Positions 25,301 to 35,339 of a stretch of 64,000 nt of DNA are shown piece by piece. The position numbers were made by a program, and so were the translations under genes. The stretch comes from Vespula vulgaris (Eukaryota > Arthropoda > Insecta > Hymenoptera > Vespidae), in contig NC_066604.1 in NCBI RefSeq assembly GCF_905475345.1, positions 3,378,001 through 3,442,000 of the forward strand, in the 5' to 3' direction. Positions within the stretch are counted from its first letter, which is position 1, and every line of letters begins with the position of its first letter. The notes below the pieces were generated by a model that did no database searches, was not told the DNA's origin, and worked only from the letters and a program-made list of their open reading frames with translations.

Positions 25301-25800
25301 CGACACATTTTCAACTTTTTTCTTTAAACTATCATTGCGCGTCGATCGACGTACCGGAGGGAGCGTCAATTACGGTGTCATATACTGAAAGAATTATTTG
25401 CAATATTTTTAGTGACGTACTTTCAATCGACAGGAGAAAAGTCTCTTTTCTTTGTTCTACTCGCTATCAGTTGCCTGCATTTTTAATAACTGTCGGTGCA
25501 CCATGCCGCATGTTATTTGTCTTCATCGAAACTTTATCGTTTCCGCTATATTAGAACGATCGGGCGTGTTGTAAAGAAGCTTTACGGTGGACGTGATGCC
25601 AATTCCCCATAACTTCAACGCGTGACTCGTAAGAGGAGACAAAAAAAAATAAAGGAAGGAAGGAAGAAAGTACAGGATAAGTTGCTAATTATCTTCGTAA
25701 CCAGAGACATGTTATATAAATTATTTATTATCGAGATACTTGCCATTGTTGATGAATAGCAAAGTAATAATAATGATAAGCAACGAGTAATAACAAAGAG
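19338..25800. other. Gene-free spacer
   Basis: No supportable gene. Open frames of up to 192 codons (minus 21050-21628) are lysine- and glutamate-rich with no family resemblance. A frame at 22268-22633 (plus) is also unsupported. A CT microsatellite lies at 23321-23343. The rest is AT-rich spacer without recognisable RNA genes. Confidence 0.5.
23321..23343. repeat. CT microsatellite
   Basis: About 11 tandem TC units. Confidence 0.9.
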
Positions 25801-25813
25801 ATTTTTACGATAA

Positions 25814-26308
25814 AGTGTTTTCCACGAACGACGCTGTATACATCTTTGATACGATTGGCTCGATGATGCTGTCATCTGGCTCAACATTCTGCATAATCCA
25901 ATCTCATAGAATTTCTTGTTATTCGTCATTGAGGAAACAGGATCTGAATCTTCCAGACTTATGGCCAAGAACGTTCTGTGAAATATAATCTTCGTTCTCA
26001 CGTATAGTTTTATGATATCGCCTATAGATTTGTCTCAGCACATATTCGTCGTTCAACAAGCGGTAATACATGATTAAATTGTTTTTCACTTTTTCGTATT
26101 TCCCAATGATCGGTGGATTTATCATGATATTTTGAAAAAGCGGAAGGCATATCGGATAAAGATAAGTAACGACGTAACCAAATTTATTGGAGTCGCTCGC
26201 GATACCCTTCGAAAGAAATTCTCTTTCAACTTCCTCGAACCACAGTGGGACGTCGAGTGGCCTAAACGATGGGATTCGCACTGGTTTACTCTTCATCGAC
26301 TTGGCCAT
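25814..26308 (-). pseudogene. Broken Ty3/gypsy-like retrotransposon gag relic
   Basis: The minus frame from 26308 to 25919 codes 129 residues with the signature of insect Ty3/gypsy-type gag capsid. It reads IPSFRPLDVPLWFEEVEREF, then a KFGYVV block, then NPPIIGKYEKVKNNLI, then LGHKSGRF. These match the usual family motifs (PPF.P..P.LWF, NPP...KYE.LK, LGD..PS.FL). The frame stops with TAA at 25919. Past it a further gag-like stretch (MQNVEPDDSI...) is visible in the same frame to about 25814, after a second stop (TGA at about 25907). At least two in-frame stops therefore interrupt the homologous region. No protease, reverse transcriptase, integrase or terminal repeats were seen nearby. It is most likely a dead fragment. 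A short expressed, domesticated gag protein ending at the first stop is the alternative, since the first 129 codons remain open. Confidence 0.65.
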
Positions 26309-28170
26309 TCTTCTAGGTATAGCTGATTTATCGCTTTTACACCACGACCGTACGTTTATTAAATTTTAATGCTGCGAGTTACTCTCTAAACGTTACGCAG
26401 AGGTTTACAAATTTTTGTGGTAAAAATCACCCTCACCATGCACGTCCGAGTATTTATTTCGGAAGATGAAACTTGAAGAAGTGTAGAAGGAGAAAAACGT
26501 AAGCGTATAATTGCCCTTCCCTTCTACGAACCTCCAATAAGAAAGTTACCCTTGTGTCGTTCCACTCCTTCTCTTTTTACGACCAATGAGCTAGAAAGGA
26601 AAGCGATAACTTACGATTTACAATAGAAACGAAAAAAAAAAAAAAGTTCAAAATAGTAAAACTTCGTCCATAGAAGAAGGGATCGTCAAACGATCATTGT
26701 TCCGACTTCGGATGAATCGTAGATCAAGATTCAGGTACAAGCAACAAGACACGAAGTACTGATGGTCGATCACTGATGGATCCTTCGATAGGAATTTCTT
26801 AAAAATTCATATGTATCGTGCGTATTCCTATACGAGCACAACGAGCGGTCGTAAAAATGTTAATAAAAAGAAAAAGAAAAAAATTCAAAGATCGATGCAG
26901 TTCGAGCGTAAGTAAGCGCGGAATGACGCGACATTTCAAATACGAGGAAACGTCGATATCCGAACAAATCAAGCAAGGTAAATGGGATTGGGCGGTAATC
27001 TCGAAGAGACGTTCCTTGTGCCACGAATAAGGATGTAAATCGTCCCTGACACTCGACTTTTTCCTTCTTCGTTCCAGCCCTTCGTTTCCCGTTCCTTCCA
27101 CGACTCCCTCGAAAATCGATCTTCATTGCGTTCAAATTCTGTTCGCAAAGCGGGAAATCGCTTTCTTCGTTCATTTAGATTGATATTTCGGTAGATCGTC
27201 ATGAACGCTCTTCGTTTCGATTTGCTGATACATTTTTAAGGCGCGAAGAATTTAGAGGAGAGTTGCCAAACGTGTCTGCAGAATCGAACGTAAATTTTTT
27301 TTCTTGATGTATGAATATGTAATAAGGAATGCATGGCGTGTTATAGGTCTGGCATATAGGTCTGGTATAATTACGATCCTTTACAGAAATATTTAGTAAC
27401 AAAAAGATTCCTATTCGATGTACGCTGTTTCTGTTTATACGCAAGGTATTATTATAGAATTAAAATCCTTTTCTATGAATAATCCCTTACAGGGTAAATA
27501 GTCCCGTACAATTGATAACGAGAGTGTAAAACACGTTATTCGGTGTTTTATTTTATCTTCATTGATTCACTTTCACTTATTTACTACTTTGAGCGGAAAG
27601 ATACGATTTAGCCGAATGATTGTTCAGCCCAAATACATTCTATGATTCACGTTCTGTTTTTCCCGGATAATCGAAGATAAACAAAAATTTCTCTCTTTCG
27701 CAAATTTGAATGCTTTACAAAAAACAAAGAAATCATTCCTGACGGAATAAAAAATTGTTAAGATATTTATGCGATTGGCATAATTAATCAGCATCAAAAT
27801 ACAAAGCATGTAACAGTAAATATAGACGTCTTAAGTAGCAATTTACAAAATGAACTCGCATAAAAGTGAGAATATCAAATATGAAATGTGATATAAAATA
27901 TTTTCATTGGTATAATTTTAGCAATTCTCTCCGTATTTCTAACCCTCTCTTTCTCGACTATGAAATATTTAAAACTTCCATCGTTTCTATTTGAAACTTT
28001 TGAAATCGGATACGGAAATATCCTCTTGCTTCGTATAAAAATTTACCTTGTGAAGAAATCGATTCGAACGAACGTAAAGAGTTCGTGAGTTTTAATAACG
28101 CTCTGACTCGCCGGGTCTACTACGGAGATTTTATTGATTTTTAAATGGCAAAGACTCTCCCTCCCTCCCC

Positions 28171-28174
<4 letters not shown>

Positions 28175-28246
<72 letters not shown>
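28175..28246. repeat. Long TC microsatellite
   Basis: About 36 nearly pure TC units, preceded by a C-rich run. Confidence 0.95.
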
Positions 28247-29679
28247 AAAATGTACTCGTAAATCTGAAACGTGCTTTATTTTTCGTGCTTTCTTCGACCC
28301 TTTTGCAAAATGTTAATTGATAATGAGATAGATATTATAATGATCTCGCGGAGAGTAAAAGATCGGAAGAAATGAAAGTTAAATCGCAATAAAATATTCA
28401 TAAGGTCGAACTTTTTGCTAAAGAATAGAATTTGACAGCTTTTTCTTTTCTTTTTTTAATTCCGTCGCGGCATTATCGGATCGATCTCGTCGATTCTCTT
28501 CCTTCGTTAGATCTTAGAGAAAACGAGAGTTACTTGAGAAAAGACGAATTAACTTGCTTCGATTCAATAGAATATGACCGAGAGAGCTTATCGTACCGTT
28601 GGACGAAAGCAGCCCGCCCGCCCCTTGTTCGTTGGAGTCCTTTCGATCATCCATATAATCCGAGTCTCGATAATCCCCGGTCACCGGTGGTCTCGCTTAC
28701 CCAGGCTCATCGATTCTACCTTCCCTTTTCATCGTCATAAACAGACTTTCTAGCTCCGACATACATATATACGTATATCTATGTAATAGGTATGTACCGA
28801 GGTGGACGAAAATTGGAAGAATCAAAGTCGAATGCAAATTACTAAATCATTGGGAATCTCTTCTGGGAAAACTACTAAGTAAAGTTATCCGGTGAGAATA
28901 GCAGAGCGAGTATCTACGTTAGCAGAGACATTCGGTCGAAATCCGAAAAGAAGGGAAAAGATAAGAAGAGGAAGGAAAAAGGAAGAGAAACGTACACCTA
29001 CTACGCTTAAAGCTCTTTTATCCTGATTGGCGCGAGTCCCACGATATCTTACTGATCTTCTCTCTAATGGAGCCACGAAAATATACTTGGTTCTATCCTC
29101 CATTATTTCTACTTGCTCGAACGATCCTGCAGCGAGAAATCTAGAACATTCTGCTTTTCAAGGATACTCGAAAAATATCTATCTTTTTAGAATATTTTAA
29201 ACCTTTGCACTATGAAGTCATCGCTGGCATGACAATACTATCTTTCCCTTATAATTCTGACTCATCTCTGACGTGACACTTTATTTGGCTAATCAAAGTA
29301 ATCAATTATCGAAAAATTACTTTCAAACCATTGGCTTTCAAACTAAGCCGATAAGTAATATCGGAATTTGCAGCATTTTAATCATGAAAAATGTTCAAAA
29401 ATTCGATAAAAAATTTCGATACTACTTATAACATTACGTACAGCTCTGGGAAACGTGTTTTTTTTTCTATTTTGTTTTCTTTTTTTTCCATTTTCTTTTT
29501 TTTTTGCAAATGAATTAAATGATTTCAAGGGTTTCGATCGACTTCGAAGAATGTCGAAAAGAATTCTTTTTCCTTGAGAATCGATAGACAATATTTCGAA
29601 TTTTATAAATAAATTTCAAACGAATCGGAAGTCGCAGCGTTACTGGGTCAAAGTCATCGATGAAGTAGCTTATACACCT

Positions 29680-29706
29680 TCCTATCTATCTATCTATCTA
29701 TCTATC
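29680..29706. repeat. TATC tetranucleotide repeat
   Basis: Six or more tandem CTAT units. Confidence 0.9.
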
Positions 29707-32234
29707 TCTGTATGTAATATATACCTATATATGTATATATTGCGAACGCTATATCGAGAGAGACGTGTAACGGGATGGGAGCGATTTTAAAGTAAAGATT
29801 TTATTAAAAAATTATTTGCACATAAGAACCTAGTCGAACGGCTTCCACTTTGACGTTAGAACGAATCGAATGCGAAGTATTTTTTCATTTCTGAATACCA
29901 AGGGGAGCGAAGTGCGATCCGATCGTGTCTCACGCAAATCCTTCGCATATTTATTGTTACCGCGTGTAGATATAATAATTATTTATATAATACATCTTTT
30001 CGATATCTCTCGATAAGTATCAGCTCATTATTGTTGACATTAATTTGCTTCAATTAACACGAATCGTAATCGTAAGTAGCTAAAAGAAAGGAGAGATCGC
30101 GAGTAAAAAAAAAATGTAGTATGAAAAAGTATTGAGAAAAAAAAAAGGAAAAAAAAATTAGTAGTAGAAACTCACCGAAATTTGTCGGAATCGTTGCGTC
30201 GAAGGCCGAAAGTGTTGTCGACGATGACGATGTTAGAAAATTTTTCGTTGGGTTTTCGTAATTTCTAGTAGAGAGGGTCTCTTTATCAACGAGTGTACAT
30301 ATATGCGCGTGCGCCCAAAGGCTTAATTAGAGATGCACGATTAAACGAGAAGATAATACCGTCCAATTTAATTGCTCCGCGCCGAATAAATGTCGGACTA
30401 AGAAGCGAAGATTTTTTCTCCGTAGGAATGGACGCGAGTGCATTTTCTTATTTTTGATTATCTTAATTAACACGTAGATCTACATCTATGTGAGCGTATT
30501 TTCCCCCATGGTAACGATAATATTCAAAAGAATATGTCCGTACTTAAGGCAAAAGAAAAGGAAAATGTAAAATTAAATCTTTGATTCTCCCTGTATGCGA
30601 GAAATCTCGATAAAAACTATATAACTTCTATATAGGTATATATATAATATATATGTATATATACATATATATATATAGACAGACGGCGAACATAATATAT
30701 CCGTATATATACGTATACATATATACTCGTGACTCATAAAAATACGCGAGTCGAGTCTCGAGCACTTTAAAAATTTTTTCTTCAAAAATCGCGAAGCGAA
30801 CCGAACGATAATCGATCGAATTCCTAGCTCGTTCGCGTTTTCTAATTTCTTCCTCCTCCTCCTCCTCTTCCACTTTTTCTTCTTCCTTTCCTTTCTCGTT
30901 TCTTTTCGCCGTTTTTCTTTCTTCTCACACTTGCCCGATCTAAAGTCGCATCCTCTCCCTGAACAACACAGAGAAGCACGGTACACCGTCAAATCGGACA
31001 CAAAAAATACTTTCGTCGTTTCGTTCTATAATTTCTTCAAGAAATTTGCAAATGCTGGATCTTTAAAGGAATACTTGGAAATTTAAATGAGTTCAGTTTC
31101 TTTTCAAGTTAAATGGATTAACATTTTTATATTGAATTATTAAAATATTCTTTCGATCGATATTATGTAAATATAATACGCACGCACACGCACACACGCA
31201 CGCACACGCATACATACATGCATGCATATATATATATATACACCCATATATATATATATTTGCTAAATACGAACAGAAAACCATACGCAAGCAAAGAACG
31301 AGGAGAATATACGAGTGAATTCGAGATTTGAATCGCGGTGCCTTTCGGCCATTTTGCTGGAATTAATGAAAGAGCGACGGAAACGAAAACCATTCGAGGA
31401 AACGGATGGTAGTTGTATCGTCAAGGAATAAAAATAAAAAATTCAAAGTTCACATCGTAGCTTAGATCATCGGATGCACGTTCACGTTATGAACACGTTA
31501 TAAAAAGATTTCTTAACTGCTCTTTACGAGAACTGACAAGCCCCCTTTCCAACTTGTAAAGAGGACGTCCGGACGTTTAGCCTTCCGCGAAAATATCAAG
31601 CAACTTTCTCCACGAATTGTCACCACTAGATCTAATTTCTTCTTTTTTTCTCGACGATCAAATTATTACTGAAGATCGCGGACGTGCACGCGCGCGCGCA
31701 TTATCAAAGATACGAAATCTTCAAAGAGACTTTGCACTTTTATTATTAGACAAATTGCTCTTCTTTCTCAAAACCACTTTTGATTACTTGCTACTATTCC
31801 ACTGATTGACTATTTCACGTGTTTCAACTTATAACTATACCTAACTCTCAACGTCGTACGAATCATATTAAACGTCAACTTTAACTGCAAGATGCATCGT
31901 ATTAAATTTTATGAAAAACCGTGACAAGTATTTTTTTTTTTTTTTTTGACAGGAATGTTTCGAGCGAGACACGTTGAACGTAACGTCGCGCGTAAACACG
32001 GTCTTTCCAATCCGTTTAAATCAAGAAACACTTGAAAAGATCTTCTTATCAGTAACTCTTCTCTTTCGTGTTCTATTCGTACTTTCGTACGTGTTTCATT
32101 CGTCAAATTTTTATCAAAGACGCCATGGTATGCGATCAGCAGGAGGGGAAAAAACAAGGATTGGTTTAGAAATTTGTGAAAAAATGAAAGAGAACCGAGC
32201 ACGAGACACATACACGAGACAACGCGAAAACGCG

Positions 32235-32425
32235 AGTTAACCCACCCCCAGGATGTTCTTCCTCGAGGGAGCCGGAATGTATTTCGCGGTTTGAGAGGAC
32301 CGACTGCGGCCGCCGCGTGACTCCAAAGCTTCGTGTTTGCCTCCGATTTGCGCTTGCGTCCTCTTTCCACCTTCCTATCTCTGTAAACGCGCCCGCGCGC
32401 ACCCACGCGCCAGCGCGATCCCTTT
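32235..32425. promoter_or_regulatory. GC-rich patch upstream of the cysteine-rich gene
   Basis: A GC- and CpG-rich island within AT-rich spacer, about 0.5-0.7 kb upstream of the first exon of the cysteine-rich gene. It includes GCGCGCA near 32395-32401, which fits the metal-response-element core TGCRCNC on the minus strand. The same core also appears as TGCACGC near 31684. A promoter role is inferred from position and composition only. Confidence 0.3.
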
Positions 32426-32917
32426 GTCCTCTTGCAAGCTTCTTCCCTTCCGTCCTTCTTATTCTTTCTTTCTTACTCTCATATCGATACTACTCGAAAA
32501 GGATTTTGAAGAGGGAAACGACAACGTTTTTTTTATCAAAATCTTCATCCATTTCTCAATGAATTTTCTAAGTTATGCATAAATAAAAAAATACTCGCGA
32601 GATACATATCCGTTTCCGTCGATTGTTTCGCCCTTCAGAATCTCGTAGTTCTTTGCGGTACGCTCGCAGTTCATATTTCGTCCATACCTGTCGCTGAAGT
32701 CACAAAAAGTTGAGAAACAACATGATTCCTTTGTTTTTAACGACGACTTCGTCGAGAAAGGTTTGCTCGTCACATTTCTTTCGGCTGACTCATCCAAATT
32801 ATTCGTCAATTTTTAACACCGAAGCATCGAAACATTTCTCGATAACGAACAAACTTTTCTTAACATTCTCAGATCACAAATAATACGTCCGTTTAACAGT
32901 GAAGATATTTCGTTAAT

Positions 32918-34080
32918 ATGTGCGACCATTGCGCGTGAGTATGATTTGGATTCTTGATGTAGGTCATAAACCTTCGCTTACGAACGGATGTATTTAATCA
33001 CATTTTTCCTTTACATCGTATAGAAAAGTCACCAGCCAAAAAGGATATGCTGGCCAAGTAACGTGCAAGTGCGAGCAGTAAGTATACAATTTGCTTTTCC
33101 TCGCGGTTAACTTAAATGTAAAATTGCAAATCTATCGCGAAAAATTTGAGCTAAACAAGCACAAAATTTGTTTCGCAGTGGCGAGAAGAAGGAAGAGAAG
33201 AAGGAAGAAGGTGGCTGCTGCAGCAGAAAGTACGAACTCCATCAATTTCCTTTTACGGTTCGAGAAGCGACTTAGGAAGATAAATCGAGAAAGAGAGAGA
33301 AAGAAAGTTTGCTCTTCGTACTAAATTCAACGAATGATGACCATTAGAAACATTCTTCTTTCTCAGCTTTTTAATACTTTTCTTTCTTTCTTTTTTCTTT
33401 TTATTTTTTTTTGGCTAATTTTCGTTATCCTAATATGGCCGCCGCCATTTTCAACATGTCGACTCGTAATACGCTTTGATTCTTGATATTTGATTCGAAG
33501 ATGACTTTTGTGTTTTGAACGCGACGATTCAACGAGAGGAAATGCAATGGGTAAATCGATCGAATGTATGCGCAGAGAACGAAAGGTGGAAAGTGGATGC
33601 TGTGGTGCCAAATGTTGCACCAATCCCACGAAGGAACGTAGTGGTTGCTGCTGACATTTCTTGTTCGGAAGGGCCAGAAATTCCAATATAATTCTTCCGA
33701 TTTTCGAGGACTGTACGAAGAGAAGCATCGAGAGTACAACGGTAATGCATGGGTGTGCGGCCATATGGGTTTATTTTTCTTTTTATATATTCTTTTCTTC
33801 TTGGAATTTGTTCTCTGTGTACATACGTACTTCGTCTATTCTGTTATTATTATTATATATGTTAATTAACTAGAGGTGAACTACTTTACGTTTCAAGTTT
33901 GTTAAGTACATACTTGTTAAATTGAAAATCATACATTTTTGGCATCGTTGATTTATCTTCTTTAGAGCGAGAGAAGTTGCCGGTGGTTGCTGTATGTCAG
34001 GCTGTTGCAAGGACAAAAACAATAAGGCCAAAGAAGTTCGAAAAGAAGGTTGCTGCGGGAAAAATAATAATAAATCATGA
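32918..34080 (+). CDS. Cysteine-rich metallothionein-like protein with alternative 3' exons
   Basis: Exons 32918-32934 (MCDHC), 33024-33077 (ending TCKCE) and 33179-33229 (an acidic/basic linker of E and K, then GGCCSRK) join in consistent phases with GTGAGT, GTAAGT and GTACGA donors. The third donor leaves two bases of a Lys codon. Two following cysteine-rich exons both complete it in frame. Exon 4 (33576-33654) adds ESGCCGAKCC and SGCC, giving 66 residues with 12 Cys. Exon 5 (33966-34080) adds GGCCMSGCCKD and EGCCGK, giving 78 residues with 12 Cys. AATAAA follows exon 5 at 34133. Exon 5 has a good pyrimidine tract; exon 4 has a poor one. No signal peptide, few aromatic residues and CC/CXC clusters fit a cytosolic metal-binding or redox protein of metallothionein type. 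I do not recognise a named family. A further phase-compatible block lies at 34811-35339. Which exon combinations are used is not decided by sequence. Confidence 0.6.
33547..33654 (+). CDS. Alternative reading: 35-residue Cys-rich ORF starting in exon 4
   Basis: Exon 4 is also contained in an ATG-started frame of 35 residues beginning MGKSIECMRR, in the same frame as the spliced reading. The acceptor at 33574-33575 is weak because no pyrimidine run precedes it. This block might therefore be a separate first exon or a tiny gene rather than a spliced-in exon. An internal donor (GAAC then GTAGTG at 33638) could bypass its stop and join exon 5 through the second AG of the tandem acceptor at 33964-33967. 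Confidence 0.3.
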   Translation: MGKSIECMRRERKVESGCCGAKCCTNPTKERSGCC

Positions 34081-34132
34081 AGACTATGTCAATCTTAAAC
34101 CATATGCGATAATTCTGTAATGCTGTTTTCGA

Positions 34133-34138
34133 AATAAA
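34133..34138 (+). terminator. Poly(A) signal after cysteine-rich exon 5
   Basis: Canonical AATAAA 53 bases after the exon 5 stop, which supports exon 5 as a terminal exon. Confidence 0.6.
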
Positions 34139-34810
34139 TATAAGCGATGCTTCGGTAAATTTTCATCTGTTCATTGTTTATCCGGAAAAGTTATATGTGT
34201 ATTTTATCATCTATCAGTTAGGAACGTGAATGAATCAAACTGATAACAACTGTTATGAAATTCGTCAATCGAGTAGCTAAGAACGCGATCTTCTCTTTTT
34301 TCTATCTACTTTTATTTCATCATCCTTTCGAAGTATCGAATCGATATGTATTAGAGAGGACAAGCATAACCTTTTAGCGTTGAGTTTTATAAATTTTTAT
34401 TTCGGCCAAAATTAATTGGAAAATTTTCTGTTTGGCATAATGTTTAATAATTACAAGTAAGTTTCGAAAGCAGTACGCGATCTTTTCGTTACTTATTCAA
34501 TTTGTCTTCTTATATCTAGAAATTCCAACGAATGTACGAAAAAATTGTCTCTAGAAAGTTTCTCGTCAAGACGAATCGGTGATGCGAGGTAAAAAATAAT
34601 GAACACATACGTTTCGCCAGTTTGATCCTAATGTAGCGAAATTGCACATTCAAGTAAAAAAGAAAATTGATGAAAACTCGCGAATGATCTCTGATTAAAG
34701 AACGATAAAGAGTATTATTATAGGCTAGAAATATAAACAATATAGAAGAGAGAAAGTGGTCTCGTAATCACGATAATCTTTTCCATATCTTAGAGAATTG
34801 ATTTTTACAG

Positions 34811-35339
34811 GGAAATCAACAGCTGTGAGGGTCCTCCTCAAATGGGATGTTGCTCCTGGAAGCAAACTTGCTGCGGCGGCGGTTGTTGCGAACCGATTTT
34901 GCCGAACTGCTGTAATAGCGAGCAAAAAAGCGCTAGGCCTCTCCAAAAAGCAATGGTTGCACCTGCTTACAGTCCTTGGGAAATGATGAATGGAACGACT
35001 CTAACATCGATCCTGGGGAATAATGAAACGGGTAATATTTCATCCAATATCGAATAATTTTGATGATCTTTTCTTTGAAGCTTTTTTCGAATCGATATTA
35101 TCGTACGAGAGACGAAAGATCGAAAAAGGCGGATGATACGTAATCACGAATAATATCGAAATATATCGCAGAAAAATCTTTGATCAACAGAGGAAGTGTT
35201 GTGTTCGAATCTGCCGAGAACAACGACATGCTACGGCGGAGAATGTGGTAAAACTCCGAGCCAAAATAGAAGTACAAGGAACACGGAGGAAACAGAAACC
35301 GATTCGAATCTTACCACTATACGAGACTCCGATCGATAA
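34811..35339 (+). CDS. Third cysteine-rich 3' block (two exons), longer isoform or duplicate
   Basis: Exons 34811-35031 and 35191-35339. The acceptor (tttttacag) is strong and leaves one base, the phase that matches the donor at 33230, so the block can replace exons 4 or 5. It codes SCEG, GCCSWKQTCCGGGCCEP and NCCNS. A cysteine-poor, Met- and Pro-containing stretch follows, then after a GTAATA donor a second exon with LCSN and TCYGGECGK and a Thr/Asp-rich tail, stopping at 35337. Joined to exons 1-3 it gives 163 residues with 18 Cys. No ATG-bearing first exon of its own was seen between 34081 and 34810, so it probably shares the upstream exons. An internal ATG at 34842 is the only independent start. 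Function is unknown; a metal-binding or structural role is inferred from the cysteine spacing. Confidence 0.5.

Larger units (their letters stand above)
26370..32917. other. Gene-free spacer with microsatellites
   Basis: No gene could be supported. The longer open frames (minus 30573-31001, minus 31909-32406, plus 28432-28740) are basic or low-complexity and match nothing I know. Contents include a long TC tract near 28175-28246, a TATC repeat near 29680-29706, TA-rich tracts near 30636-30680 and 31227-31260, and a GC-rich patch at 32235-32425 that may belong to the promoter of the cysteine-rich gene downstream. Confidence 0.5.

Noticed and set aside
28432..28740. 102-codon plus-strand frame
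   Set aside because: Balanced composition but no motif, no exon boundaries and no neighbouring exons in phase.
30573..31001. 142-codon minus-strand frame
   Set aside because: Made of poly-(Arg/Lys/Glu) and Tyr/Ile repeats from GA and TA tracts.
31909..32406. 165-codon minus-strand frame
   Set aside because: Spans the GC-rich patch and a T run (poly-Lys). Composition is explained by these, with no recognisable domain.
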